A stretch of DNA of 64,000 bases from Rhizobium bangladeshense (GTDB lineage Bacteria; Pseudomonadota; Alphaproteobacteria; Rhizobiales; Rhizobiaceae): the NCBI RefSeq assembly GCF_017357245.1, contig NZ_CP071614.1, forward strand, positions 372,001-436,000, given 5' to 3'. A program made the translations under genes and the position numbers. Positions 18,049 to 27,072 of the stretch are shown here, piece by piece; within the stretch, counting starts at the first letter, position 1, and each line of letters starts with the position of its first letter. The notes beneath the pieces were generated by a model. The model was not told the DNA's origin. It saw nothing but the letters and a program-made list of their open reading frames with translations, and made no database searches.

Positions 18049-21000
18049 ATGTCCCCGGACTTCACGCGCAGTTTGCAGGTGCCCCGACGCGAAGAGCTGG
18101 ACCTCTTCACGATCAGCAACGGTTCCGGCCTGTCCATATCGGCCCTGCCAAACGGTACGCTGTTTGCCATTGAATATGTCGACGACAAGGGATCGGTGCA
18201 GATCAACCAGACCCAGGGTTCGCCGCTCATCGGCGGCATCGGCCGCCTTTATCTGCGTATTGGAGGCTCAAACCCCGGTGTCGTCGAGATCGTCGGACCT
18301 CATGCCGACGGCAGCTTCGGGTGGAATGCGACCAGCTTCTCCTGGAGCGGCAAGACAGGCGATATCGCTTATGACGTTCGTCTCGAGCTTCATCCCTCCG
18401 AAACGGCATGGTTCTGGCGTGGCTCGTTCCGGCACCTGAAGCGGGGAACGCTGCCGGTGGATCTGGTGCTCGTCCAGGACGTCGGTCTCGGCGATCGCGG
18501 GTTCCTGATGAACAGCGAAGCCTATGCTTCGCAATATATCGATCATCACATCGCCGACCATAAGGCATACGGTCCTGTCCTGATGAACCGGCAAAATCTC
18601 AAGCAGCCCGGCGCCCGCAATCCTTGGCTCGTCCAGGGCTGCCTCAATGGCGCGGTCGCCTATGCCACGGATGCGATCCAGCTGGTGCAGGCGAAGCACC
18701 GCCAGGGCGAGCTTCTGGTCGGCCCCTTCGGCACTAGCCTGCCGAGCGAACGGCGCCAGCAGGAGATGGCCTGTCCCGCCATTCAGTCGAAAACCTTCTC
18801 CGTGCCGGCAAGTGGCGCGACGGCGGGTTTCTTTGCCCTTTTCGCAGCCGACCATGCCGAGGCGTCAGGCGATGCTGACCTTTCGCGGCTCGACGGCATT
18901 GAGCCGTCCGGCAATACGGCGGCCGATACAGAGGCCCTGGCACCAGTTCGAAGCCTGCTCCAGGGTGCCCCCCTGCTGGAGGCCCAGGCGCTGGACAAGA
19001 AGGCGATCGGCCAGCTCTATCCGGAGCGGAGCCTGGAAGAGCGCGCGCACCGAAAGCTTCTTTCGTTTTTCGTGCCGGACGGCGTTCTCAACCGCCACGT
19101 CGTCCTGCGCGACAAGGAGCTCGTCGTCGCGCGGCGTCATGGCGCTATCGTCAGAAGCGGTCAAAACATGCTGCTCGACGATACCACCCTTGCCGCCACC
19201 TGCTGGATGCAAGGGATTTTCGCCGCGCAGCTGACGATTGGCAATACGTCCTTCCACAAGCTCTTTTCCGTGTCCCGCGATCCCTACAATCTGACGCGTG
19301 CCAGCGGGCTGCGCATTCTGGCCGATCTGGGCGCGGGCTGGCAGCTTCTGGCGGTGCCGTCGGCTTTCGAGATGGGACTGAGCGACTGCCGCTGGATATA
19401 TGAGTGCCCGGAGCGCAGGATCATCGTCACGGCAGTCGCTTCCGGCGAGGATGCGGCGATGCAATGGAGTGTGTCCGTAGAGGGCAAGCCGTGCCGCTTC
19501 CTGGTGTTTGGTCATGTCGTGCTCGGAGAGCGCGAATATGACGCCGGCGGGCAGATCGATTTCGATCCCGGCCGCAAACGCATCTCTTTCCGGCCGGACC
19601 CGGCCTGGCTCTGGGGCGAGCGTTACCCCGGTGCCGTTTACTGGCTGGTGAGTTCGACGCCTGACGCCATCGAGGAGATCGGCGGCGATGAGCTGCTTTA
19701 TGCCGATGGCGTTGCGCGCAACGGCGCCTTCGTCGCGCTGAGGTCTCGACCGACGCAAGGCCTGCGCTTTGCCGTCGTCGGTTCGATGACGGATGCCGAA
19801 GAAGCCGAACGGCTGGCGCGCCGTTACGAGGGCGGCGTCAGCGATGAGGCCATGCTTGCCCCTGCATCGGCATTCTGGCGCAACACCGTGCGTGGCATGA
19901 GGATCGACAGCCCTTCGGCCGATCTCGCTGCCCAGGCGACCCTCCTGCCCTGGCTTGCACATGACGCCATCGTGCATCTGAGCGTGCCGCACGGCCTGGA
20001 GCAATATACCGGCGCGGCCTGGGGTACGCGCGACGCCTGCCAGGGGCCGATTGAATTCCTGCTTGCCTACGAGCACGACCGCGAAGCCAGGGAGGTGGTG
20101 AAGACCGTCTTCAGCGAACAATATCTGGAACGAGGCGACTGGCCGCAATGGTTCATGCTGGAGCCCTATGCCAACATCCGGGCGGGCGACAGTCACGGCG
20201 ACGTCATCGTCTGGCCGTTGAAAGCGCTCTGCGACTATATCGAAGCGACTGGCGATCTCGCCATTCTCGACGAGGAGGTCTCCTGGCGCGACGAAAAGAC
20301 CATGCACAAGACGCCCCATAGCGACAGCATCGCGATCCATGTCGAGAAATTGCTCGATACCGTCGGCGAACAGTTCATTCCGGGAACGCATCTGATCCGC
20401 TATGGCGAGGGAGACTGGAACGATTCGCTGCAGCCGGCCGATCCGCATCTGCGCGACTGGATGGTCAGCAGCTGGACCGTTGCCCTGCTCTATGAGCAGA
20501 TCGTCCGTTATTCCGCGATCCTGCGCCGCATTGGCCACGACGACCGGGCTAAGGCGCTGAGGAAGATTGCAACTGCGATGCGCCGGGATTTCAACCGTCA
20601 TCTCATGCGTGACGGCGTCGTCGCCGGCTATGGCATCTTTGATCCCGCCCATGACGGCGTCGAATTGCTGCTGCATCCGAGCGACACACGCACCGGGCTT
20701 TCCTTCTCGCTGATCTCGATGACGCAGGCCATGCTCGGCAAGCTGTTCACACCGGCGCAGAGGCGGGATCATATGCGGCTGATCGAAGAGCATCTGCTCT
20801 TCCCCGACGGCGTGCGGCTGATGGAAAAGCCGGCGACTTACTCCGGCGGGCTAGAAACGCTGTTTCGCCGGGCCGAATCCTCGTCCTTCTTCGGCCGCGA
20901 GATCGGGTTGATGTATGTGCATGCGCATCTTCGCTATTGCGAGACGCTCGCGCTCGACGCTTCGGCGGAGGAGCTGTGGAAGGCGATCGCCGTCGTGAAT

Positions 21001-21336
21001 CCGATCGCCGTCACGACGGCCTTGCCGCATGCTTCACTGCGCCAGCGCAATACCTATTTCAGCAGCAGCGACGCGGCTTTTCACGACCGTTATCAGGCGG
21101 CAGAGCATTGGGCGCGCGCCAAGACCGGAAAGATCGCCGTCGACTGCGGATGGCGCATCTATTCGAGCGGACCTGGCCTCTACACGAGGAGTTTCGTCGA
21201 AAATATCCTCGGCTTCAAACGACGCTTCGGCCGGCGCAGCCGCAAGCCGCTTCTGCCAGCGGCGCACGCCGCCGTCGCTCTGCAGACGGATCACAGCGCC
21301 TGGCGGCGGCTGAGGAAGCCGAAACCGAAGATGTGA
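18049..21336 (+). CDS. GH94-type phosphorylase, possibly 1,2-beta-oligoglucan phosphorylase
   Basis: A 1,095-residue protein of the GH94 / GT36-like family. Residues up to about 600 form beta-sandwich domains; the (alpha/alpha)6 catalytic region follows, with 'PHGLEQYTGAAWGTRDACQGP' motifs near 650-670 and 'GEGDWNDSL' at 787-794, where the family's general-acid aspartate lies. GH94 enzymes split beta-glucosides with phosphate. Cellobiose phosphorylases are about 800 residues and the cyclic glucan synthase NdvB about 2,800; a length near 1,100 without transmembrane helices fits the 1,2-beta-oligoglucan phosphorylases best. Rhizobia make cyclic beta-1,2-glucan, so recycling of its fragments is plausible. 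No signal peptide is apparent. The specificity is inferred. Confidence 0.75.
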   Translation: MSPDFTRSLQVPRREELDLFTISNGSGLSISALPNGTLFAIEYVDDKGSVQINQTQGSPLIGGIGRLYLRIGGSNPGVVEIVGPHADGSFGWNATSFSWSGKTGDIAYDVRLELHPSETAWFWRGSFRHLKRGTLPVDLVLVQDVGLGDRGFLMNSEAYASQYIDHHIADHKAYGPVLMNRQNLKQPGARNPWLVQGCLNGAVAYATDAIQLVQAKHRQGELLVGPFGTSLPSERRQQEMACPAIQSKTFSVPASGATAGFFALFAADHAEASGDADLSRLDGIEPSGNTAADTEALAPVRSLLQGAPLLEAQALDKKAIGQLYPERSLEERAHRKLLSFFVPDGVLNRHVVLRDKELVVARRHGAIVRSGQNMLLDDTTLAATCWMQGIFAAQLTIGNTSFHKLFSVSRDPYNLTRASGLRILADLGAGWQLLAVPSAFEMGLSDCRWIYECPERRIIVTAVASGEDAAMQWSVSVEGKPCRFLVFGHVVLGEREYDAGGQIDFDPGRKRISFRPDPAWLWGERYPGAVYWLVSSTPDAIEEIGGDELLYADGVARNGAFVALRSRPTQGLRFAVVGSMTDAEEAERLARRYEGGVSDEAMLAPASAFWRNTVRGMRIDSPSADLAAQATLLPWLAHDAIVHLSVPHGLEQYTGAAWGTRDACQGPIEFLLAYEHDREAREVVKTVFSEQYLERGDWPQWFMLEPYANIRAGDSHGDVIVWPLKALCDYIEATGDLAILDEEVSWRDEKTMHKTPHSDSIAIHVEKLLDTVGEQFIPGTHLIRYGEGDWNDSLQPADPHLRDWMVSSWTVALLYEQIVRYSAILRRIGHDDRAKALRKIATAMRRDFNRHLMRDGVVAGYGIFDPAHDGVELLLHPSDTRTGLSFSLISMTQAMLGKLFTPAQRRDHMRLIEEHLLFPDGVRLMEKPATYSGGLETLFRRAESSSFFGREIGLMYVHAHLRYCETLALDASAEELWKAIAVVNPIAVTTALPHASLRQRNTYFSSSDAAFHDRYQAAEHWARAKTGKIAVDCGWRIYSSGPGLYTRSFVENILGFKRRFGRRSRKPLLPAAHAAVALQTDHSAWRRLRKPKPKM

Positions 21337-21340
21337 ACAT

Positions 21341-22084
21341 TCAGGACAGGCTGGAGCCACGCAGCTCTTCGAAGCGTGCAGCGCTCTTTAAGAGGTGAGT
21401 TCGAATTGCGCGCCGCGCGGCGGGTTCATTGCCGTCGCGGATCGCTGTGAAAATGGCGTGGTGTTCCCTGCGCATACGCGCGGCATGGCGCTTGCGCTCC
21501 GCAGCCGTCATCTTGTCCAGGCGCGCCCATTGCCGCGGTACCATGATGTTGCCGAACGTATCGAAGAGGCGGCCGTAGTAAGAATTCTGCGTCGCGACCA
21601 GGATCGACCGGTGGAAGGCGTAATCCTCCTGTGCACCGTATCCGCCCTTTTCGAGTGCCCTATCGAGAGCGTCGAGCCGATCCTGCATGCGGTCGATATC
21701 TTCCTGGGTGCGCCGCATTGCGGCAAGTCCGGCCGCCTCATATTCGACCCCCATGCGCAGTTCCAGCACCCGAAGGACCTCGTCGATCGACTTCAGGTCA
21801 TTCGGAATAATGGAGAAGGATCTCGGTGTCGGATCGTCCGTGACGAAAGCCCCGAGACCCTGGTGCGTGGTGATCAGCCCTTTGGCGCGCAGCGTGGCGA
21901 GCGCTTCGCGCACGATCGTGCGGCTGACGCCTGTCGCTGCCATGATCGCCTGTTCGGTTGGCAGGCGCTGGCCTGGCTTGAGGTCACCGGACTCGATCTG
22001 CGCCATCAGCGTATCGGCAAGGCCGCTGCGCAGGTTCGCCGGCTGGCGAACGGTGGTGAAGAGCGCGTCGTCCTTGTCCGTCAT
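21341..22084 (-). CDS. GntR-family (FadR/FCD) transcriptional regulator
   Basis: A 247-residue regulator with the GntR winged helix ('LKPGQRLPTEQAIMAATGVSRTIVREAL'-like, residues 35-65) and a C-terminal FCD ligand domain ('ELRMGVEYEAAGLAA', 'YAFHRSIL', and a later 'REHHAIFTAIRDGN' that contributes a metal-binding histidine). The FCD group includes UxuR/ExuR/KdgR-like regulators of hexuronate breakdown. It is encoded downstream of kduI-kduD on the same strand with 118 bases of spacing, so it is the likely local regulator. Its stop lies four bases from the convergent GH94-type gene. Confidence 0.88.
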   Translation of the reverse strand: MTDKDDALFTTVRQPANLRSGLADTLMAQIESGDLKPGQRLPTEQAIMAATGVSRTIVREALATLRAKGLITTHQGLGAFVTDDPTPRSFSIIPNDLKSIDEVLRVLELRMGVEYEAAGLAAMRRTQEDIDRMQDRLDALDRALEKGGYGAQEDYAFHRSILVATQNSYYGRLFDTFGNIMVPRQWARLDKMTAAERKRHAARMRREHHAIFTAIRDGNEPAARRAIRTHLLKSAARFEELRGSSLS

Positions 22085-22202
22085 TCCTTGTCAAATCCCG
22101 CCTGTCGGTGCGGCTGGGCCGGCCACGACCCTTTGCTAGCGCATGCCGGCTGGAAAGGCAAAATGACCTCGGTCACGACAGCGGCGAACGCTGGCGAGGC
22201 GA

Positions 22203-22967
22203 TCACCGCGCCAGCCAGCCGCCGTCGACGGGCAGCACCGTTCCATGCACATAATCGGATGCAGGCGATGCCAGGAACACCGCAGCACCTCCAAGTTCGG
22301 ACGGCGTTCCCCAGCGCCCGGCCGGAATGCGGGCCAGGATGGCTGCATTGCGATCGGGATCCTCACGCAGCGCCGTCGTGTTGTTGGTAACGAAATAGCC
22401 CGGCGCGATGGCGTTGACGTTGACACCCTTGCCGGCCCATTCGCAGGCGAGCAGCTTTGTCAGTCCGGCAAGGCCGCTTTTCGAGGCGGTATAGGACGGA
22501 ATGCGGATGCCGCCCTGGAAGGAGAGAAGCGAGGCAATGTTGATGATCTTGCCCCTGCCCTGCTCGACCATGTGGCGGCCGGCCGCCTGCGACAGGAAGA
22601 AGGCCGTCTTGAGGTTGACGTCGATAACGGCGTCCCAGTCTTCCTCGGTGAAGTCGAGCGCATCGGCACGGCGAATAATGCCGGCATTATTGACGAGAAT
22701 ATCGAGGCCCCCGAAGGTCTGGATGGTCTCGGCGACGATCCGCTTGACCGGCTCGATGGTGCCGAGATCGGCCTTGATGACATGGAAGCGACTTCCCGCC
22801 TGCTGCACCAGCGCCTCGGTTTCATCCATCGTGGAGCGCCCGACCGCGACGATCGAGGCGCCGGCCTCGGCCAAGGCTGCCGCGATGGCCTGGCCGATCC
22901 CGGTATTGGCACCGGTGATGACGGCAGTCCTGCCGGAGAGATCGAAGGGATTTGCCACGATGCTCAC
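22203..22967 (-). CDS. kduD: 2-dehydro-3-deoxy-D-gluconate 5-dehydrogenase
   Basis: A 254-residue short-chain dehydrogenase that interconverts 3-deoxy-D-glycero-2,5-hexodiulosonate and 2-dehydro-3-deoxy-D-gluconate (KDG) with NAD(H) in pectin and uronate breakdown. 'TGANTGIG' at residues 18-25 binds the cofactor, 'NNAGI' follows near 92, and the catalytic set is the Ser in 'IASLLSFQGG' and 'YTASK'. 'NAIAPGYFVTNNT' and 'PVDGGW' are characteristic of KduD. The start is GTG at 22967, overlapping the kduI stop by four bases, so the two are translationally coupled. Confidence 0.93.
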   Translation of the reverse strand: MSIVANPFDLSGRTAVITGANTGIGQAIAAALAEAGASIVAVGRSTMDETEALVQQAGSRFHVIKADLGTIEPVKRIVAETIQTFGGLDILVNNAGIIRRADALDFTEEDWDAVIDVNLKTAFFLSQAAGRHMVEQGRGKIINIASLLSFQGGIRIPSYTASKSGLAGLTKLLACEWAGKGVNVNAIAPGYFVTNNTTALREDPDRNAAILARIPAGRWGTPSELGGAAVFLASPASDYVHGTVLPVDGGWLAR

Positions 22968-23800
22968 CTCAGATCCGCAATGGCGATATGATCCATATCG
23001 GTGAAGCTCTTGTTGTCGCCGGCCATCGCCCAGATGAAACTGTAATTCTTGGTGCCGGCGCCCGAATGGATCGACCAGGGCGGCGAGATGACCGCCTGTT
23101 CATTGGCGACGAGCATATGCCGGGTCTGTTGCGGCTCGCCCATGAAATGGAAGACCCGCTGGTCGGCTTCGAGATCGAAATAAAGATAGGCTTCCATGCG
23201 CCGGTCATGCGTATGGGCCGGCATTGTGTTCCAGACGCTGCCCGGCTCGATCATGGTGAAGCCCAGGGTGAGCTGACAGGACTGGCAGACCTCCGGGTGA
23301 ATGAACTGGTAGATCGACCGCTTGTTTGCCGTGGCGGCTTCGCCCGGCGTCAGGTGACGCGCCTTTTCGCGGGTGAGCAGCACGGTCGGCTGCGCTTGGT
23401 GCGCCGGCGTCGAGACCAGATAGAACTTCGCCGGATTGGCAGCATCTGCGCTCTCGAAGCGGATATCCTTGACGCCCTTGCCGGCGTAGAGGCAATCATA
23501 CTTGGCAAGGTCGTAGCTCGTGCCGTCGACGATGATGCGGCCGGCGCCGCCGATGTTCAGGGCCCCGAGTTCACGCTCGGCGAGAAAGGTTTCCTGGCCG
23601 ATCGCCGTCGGCGCCGTCAGGGTCAGCGCGTCGGCAAGGGGCGTGGCGCCGCCGATGACCATCCGGTCGTAATGGGAATATGTCAGCCTGATCTCACCGC
23701 CTGCAAAAACCGTCTCCACCAGAAAGTGACGCCGCAGCGTTTCGGTGTCGTATCCGCGTACGGCCTCGGGATGGGAGGCGTGCCTCACGTCGATCTGCAT
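22964..23800 (-). CDS. kduI: 5-dehydro-4-deoxy-D-glucuronate isomerase
   Basis: A 278-residue cupin-type isomerase that turns 5-keto-4-deoxyuronate into 3-deoxy-D-glycero-2,5-hexodiulosonate, the substrate of KduD. The zinc site of the family is visible as 'PAHTHDRRMEAY' (two His and a Glu) and 'PPWSIHSG' (third His). Length equals the E. coli enzyme. It is the first gene of the kduI-kduD pair. A TTGT-ACG-ACAA repeat lies about 105 bases upstream and may be the operator of the GntR-type regulator. Confidence 0.95.
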   Translation of the reverse strand: MQIDVRHASHPEAVRGYDTETLRRHFLVETVFAGGEIRLTYSHYDRMVIGGATPLADALTLTAPTAIGQETFLAERELGALNIGGAGRIIVDGTSYDLAKYDCLYAGKGVKDIRFESADAANPAKFYLVSTPAHQAQPTVLLTREKARHLTPGEAATANKRSIYQFIHPEVCQSCQLTLGFTMIEPGSVWNTMPAHTHDRRMEAYLYFDLEADQRVFHFMGEPQQTRHMLVANEQAVISPPWSIHSGAGTKNYSFIWAMAGDNKSFTDMDHIAIADLR

Positions 23801-23905
23801 GTCAATTTTCCTTCAGCTTCATTGTCGTCAGGCGTTATGGCTATTTGCGGAAAGCTGGTCATGACCGGCATCGTCCGCTGCGGTCGTATCCGTCTGGTTA
23901 CATAG

Positions 23906-23916
23906 TTGTACGACAA
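23906..23916. promoter_or_regulatory. TTGT-N3-ACAA repeat upstream of kduI, candidate GntR operator
   Basis: TTGT at 23906-23909 and ACAA at 23913-23916 form a short inverted repeat with spacer ACG, the general shape of FCD-type GntR operators. It lies in the presumed kduI promoter. The arms are only four bases, so the call rests on context. Confidence 0.35.
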
Positions 23917-24070
23917 GTTCGGTGTCAACCGCTTTGTCCGTGCCTGCATGAGGGAGCTGAGGCCGCAAGAGAATAAAAGCAAGTTTGAAGAATAAGCGGG
24001 AGAAAATTGTCCAGGATCGTGACGAGGTCGTGGCGCAGGTGGCCGTCCCGCGGGTGCGGCTCCGATGCGC

Positions 24071-24235
24071 GAAAACGAAAAAGCCTGCCGCGGGAGGAGG
24101 TGCGGCAGGCTTTCCGAAAAAAACCGAACGACAGCTGGGAGGAGGAGTGCCGTCGTTCCCGCAGACGTCCCTGGGAGGAGGATGGGCCGTCTGCATATCG
24201 AAGGGATGCGGGAGGAGGTGCATCGCTTCGATGAA
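24071..24235 (-). ncRNA. Small RNA with four anti-Shine-Dalgarno hairpins (alpha-r14 / NfeR1-like)
   Basis: On the minus strand four consecutive hairpins each expose CCTCCTCCC, the complement of the ribosome binding site, in the loop. Stems in plus coordinates: 24197-24203 with 24226-24232; 24161-24167 with 24188-24194; 24126-24133 with 24151-24158; and 24081-24091 with 24102-24112. The last hairpin has an 11-bp stem followed by a T-run on the minus strand, so it is also the terminator and fixes the direction of transcription. This is the layout of the alpha-r14 family (Rfam suhB; NfeR1 of Sinorhizobium), trans-acting RNAs that mask ribosome binding sites of target mRNAs. Family members as I recall have three such hairpins; this one has four. 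An AT-rich -10-like sequence (TATGATTATAT) lies just upstream. The exact 5' end is not fixed. Confidence 0.82.
24076..24112 (-). terminator. Rho-independent terminator of the anti-SD sRNA
   Basis: Perfect 11-bp stem (AAGCCTGCCGC with GCGGCAGGCTT) followed on the minus strand by five T residues. The loop carries the fourth CCTCCTCCC copy. Confidence 0.85.
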
Positions 24236-24334
24236 TATAATCATACTTATTTGCTGCTCAGATGATAGGCATTTCTTTGCAGGGCAGCTATGCGTTATGC
24301 GAAGGGCTCATAACTGGCGGGGCAACAAAAGCAA

Positions 24335-24361
24335 AGCGCCCGCTCGGTATAAGCAGGCGCT
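24335..24361 (-). terminator. Hairpin after the DUF1127 gene, likely terminator
   Basis: On the minus strand AGCGCCTGCT pairs with AGCGGGCGCT (one mismatch) around a seven-base loop, followed by TTTGCTTTTG. It lies 35 bases downstream of the DUF1127 stop and upstream of the sRNA. Confidence 0.55.
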
Positions 24362-24395
24362 GGGCAAGTGTCGAAGGCGGTAGTTTATCAGGCCG

Positions 24396-24542
24396 TTAGC
24401 GGGCGATGGCCGCGCGGGCGACGTTGCGGATTTCGCCGCGGCTGATGCCGAGGTCGTCCAGTTCGCGCGTGGACATACGGCCCAGTTCAGCGACCGTCTG
24501 ACGGTACTTGCGCCAATTGTTGAAAGAGCGTGCTACGTTCAT
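24396..24542 (-). CDS. DUF1127-family small protein
   Basis: A 48-residue arginine-rich protein. It starts MNVARSFNNWRKYRQT and contains 'ELGRMSTRELDDLGISRGEI', the diagnostic core of DUF1127 (YjiS-like), ending in 'VARAAIAR'. AAGGGG stands in front of the ATG at 24542. DUF1127 proteins of Agrobacterium and relatives have been linked to phosphate and carbon metabolism and to RNA turnover; the role here is not known. Many alphaproteobacteria carry several copies that respond to stress or growth phase. Confidence 0.9.
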   Translation of the reverse strand: MNVARSFNNWRKYRQTVAELGRMSTRELDDLGISRGEIRNVARAAIAR

Positions 24543-24705
24543 GATGATCCCCTTTCCGTGGGCTTTCGAAGCCTAGCTGCCAGTCCGTGGCGCTTCGTTC
24601 GCTTCGTTGAGCTGTATATAATATGAGACCCTCGATTGTTGCAGCGCCAATGCATCACTGCACCTATGCGGCTCTTGCATGGGTCGCCATAAGGAGTGTG
24701 GTTTT

Positions 24706-25695
24706 TCAGGATTTGAAGCGATCGAAGGCCGTCAGCCGCACGATCGGCGGATCCGCCTCGGGCCACCGGTAAATTTCCGAGCGCAGATAGAAAAGCTCGT
24801 CCGCGAGATCGTCTTCGCCGACTTCGATCCACCAGGATTTCAAACGGCCATCACTTCCGTCCGACCAGCGGTAGCCCCTCGCCTTCAGATGATCCTTCAT
24901 CTCGAATGGGCTATGTTCGGCAAAGATGCGGACGCGGCAGCGCTGGCTGGCGCGGTAAAGCTCGGCGAAGGGGCTTCCACCGTCAACTTGCTGTCGATCG
25001 AGGATCTCCAGCAGCGCGTGGCAGTCGTCCACCGCGCGGTGGCCTTCGTGAAAATAGCCGGCCTGGCCGACGAGATAACCAAGTTTCGTGCCCTCGAAGC
25101 CGCGGGCGCTCCAGTCGATCTCCGAAACCGAGCAAGACCAGGCCTTGCCGGCGAAGATGGGCGAGAAGGCCTCGCAGAACGGCCGGTCGAACCCGGCATT
25201 GTGGGCAATGATGAGGTCCGCCGGTTGGATCAGAGCGCTCAGTGACGCCATGTCGATGAGCTGTCCTTCGACCATGACATCGGTAATGCCAGTCAGCCTG
25301 GTGATGTCGGGAGGGATCGGCCTCGACGGCTGCTGCAGGCCGCCATAGATGCCTACCACGTCGCCGATCACACCCTCATCATTGAAGGTGAAAGCAACGG
25401 CGCCGATTTCGATGATCTCATCGCTGCGGTAGTTGAGACCCGTCGTCTCGGTATCGAGGATGACGCCGAGCCGCGAAAAGCCCGGCTGTCTCGCTGCCGC
25501 GACTGGCCGCGCTGCGAGTTTCCTCAGGATACGATAGTTGCCGCTCTCTTCAAGCGCGCGCGCCATGTCTTCATCGGAGCGGCCTACCTGCGGTGACGGC
25601 CGCCGGCGCGATGGACCACGTGCGTCGGCCATTGCGGGCGATGCCTTGGCAAACATGTCGAGTTGCGAATCTCTGTGCACGTCCATTCGACTCAT
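24706..25695 (-). CDS. DnaQ-like 3'-5' exonuclease (DEDDh)
   Basis: A 329-residue nuclease. An RNase T / DNA polymerase III epsilon fold spans about residues 75-250, with Exo I 'LDTETTG' (Asp81, Glu83), Exo II 'IIAHNAGFDRPF' and Exo III 'HRAVDDCHALLE', giving the complete DEDDh set. The C-terminal 80 residues ('LKARGYRWSDG' with 'KSWWIEV') form an extra domain common in the rhizobial version. The first 70 residues are likely disordered. It probably trims single-stranded DNA or RNA ends; it is distinct from the replicative epsilon subunit by length and extra domains. Confidence 0.88.
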   Translation of the reverse strand: MSRMDVHRDSQLDMFAKASPAMADARGPSRRRPSPQVGRSDEDMARALEESGNYRILRKLAARPVAAARQPGFSRLGVILDTETTGLNYRSDEIIEIGAVAFTFNDEGVIGDVVGIYGGLQQPSRPIPPDITRLTGITDVMVEGQLIDMASLSALIQPADLIIAHNAGFDRPFCEAFSPIFAGKAWSCSVSEIDWSARGFEGTKLGYLVGQAGYFHEGHRAVDDCHALLEILDRQQVDGGSPFAELYRASQRCRVRIFAEHSPFEMKDHLKARGYRWSDGSDGRLKSWWIEVGEDDLADELFYLRSEIYRWPEADPPIVRLTAFDRFKS

Positions 25696-25734
25696 ATGTC
25701 ACGGAGACGCGGCTTAATCCATCGGGCATGCAGC

Positions 25735-27072
25735 TTATCCCGCGGGGAAACTCAGGCGGCAGAGCGCGCCGGGACTGCGGTTGCCGATCGTCACCTCGCC
25801 ACGGTGCATGTACATGATATCGCGGACCAGATTGAGGCCCAGGCCGGCGCCGTGTCCGTCGTGATGGCGTTTGAAGAATGGCTCGAATATGCGCTCCTGC
25901 AAATCGGCGGGAATGCCCGGTCCCTCGTCGCTGACTTCGATCCAGTTGCGGCCGGCGGTCAGCGAGATGGTGCCTTTCCTGCCGCCGTGATTGATCGCGT
26001 TCTGCAGGATATTCATCAGAGCCCGCTGCAGCGCCAGCGGATCGCCCTCGATCTCTCCGGCGTGGTCGACATCGAACTGCACCGTATAGCCGGCGGCAAA
26101 GGCGAGCGGCGCCATTTCGATGATCACCTTCCGCGCCAGCTGGCCGAGATCGACTTTGGTAAATTGGGTCTTGCCCTGTTTCAGCCGCTGAAGATCGAGC
26201 ATCTGTTCGGTGAGTATGGCAAGCCTGGCGGCATCTTCCAGCAGGTCGGTCTTGACTGGACCGTGCGGCAGGGATCCAAGTCTCGTGTTCAGGATAGCGA
26301 TCGGCGTGCGCAATTCATGGGCGGCGTCGGTCAGAAACCGTTCCTGCCGCTCATAGCCTTCGTCGAGGCGGCCAAGCGCGCGGTTGACGGCGCGCACCAG
26401 CGGCGCAATTTCGTCCGGAATCTCGTCTGCCGAAAGCCGGCCGCCGCGCTGGCCGATATCGATCATATCGGCCTCGAGCGCGGCACGGTTGATCCCGACC
26501 AACGACCGTCGCACCACGATCGGCGTTGCGATCAGCGCGCCCAATGCCATCACGGCGACGATAGGAATGACGAGCTTTGCAACGATGAGTGAGGCACCGA
26601 ACAGGATGGATGTAAGGGGTATAGGACCGTCGGTGCCGGTCAGGAACTGCACCTCTCCCCAATCCATGGCGATCCATTTCATCCGGGCGGCCGGAGGTGC
26701 GTGATCGCTGAGATTCCCGCCGAACTCGGCCTCACCGATATGATCGAGCCTATTGCCGATGCCGGCATATCCCTCCGGAACCCGGCCCTCGTTCAAGTTA
26801 TGTCCCTGCCTGTCGCGAATGGTGAACCAGAGATCGGGCGCGTCCTTTCGAAGATGCCGCAGGTCCTCCGTCTCCCGTAGGCTCAGTTCTCCCGAAGGCT
26901 GCCGGAAGACGGCGCGGCGCAGGATATCGATCGTGCCCTCCGTTGATCTGAAATAGAATATCTTGCCCACCGAGATCAGTAGGATGACGACCAGAATCAG
27001 GACGACCGACTGCACCGCTAGAAGTCGCCAGAACAGGCGTTTGCGCAGCGAATAAGAGCATGATTTGTTCAT
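25735..27072 (-). CDS. Sensor histidine kinase
   Basis: A 445-residue membrane kinase. Transmembrane segments are at about 17-37 and 157-185, with a periplasmic domain of about 115 residues between. A HAMP-like linker follows; the dimerisation helix holds 'DAAHELRTP' with the phospho-acceptor His252, and the ATPase domain shows the N box 'NILQNAINHGG' and G boxes 'DEGPGIP' and 'GAGLGLNLV'. It overlaps the response regulator gene by four bases, so the two form one transcription and translation unit. The signal is unknown. Confidence 0.92.
   Translation of the reverse strand: MNKSCSYSLRKRLFWRLLAVQSVVLILVVILLISVGKIFYFRSTEGTIDILRRAVFRQPSGELSLRETEDLRHLRKDAPDLWFTIRDRQGHNLNEGRVPEGYAGIGNRLDHIGEAEFGGNLSDHAPPAARMKWIAMDWGEVQFLTGTDGPIPLTSILFGASLIVAKLVIPIVAVMALGALIATPIVVRRSLVGINRAALEADMIDIGQRGGRLSADEIPDEIAPLVRAVNRALGRLDEGYERQERFLTDAAHELRTPIAILNTRLGSLPHGPVKTDLLEDAARLAILTEQMLDLQRLKQGKTQFTKVDLGQLARKVIIEMAPLAFAAGYTVQFDVDHAGEIEGDPLALQRALMNILQNAINHGGRKGTISLTAGRNWIEVSDEGPGIPADLQERIFEPFFKRHHDGHGAGLGLNLVRDIMYMHRGEVTIGNRSPGALCRLSFPAG

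Noticed and set aside
24080..24220. GGGAGGAGG copies as a CRISPR-like array or as ribosome binding sites of small plus-strand genes
   Set aside because: The copies sit in hairpin loops with unrelated stems, spacing is irregular, and no plausible coding frame follows them; the minus-strand terminator favours an sRNA.
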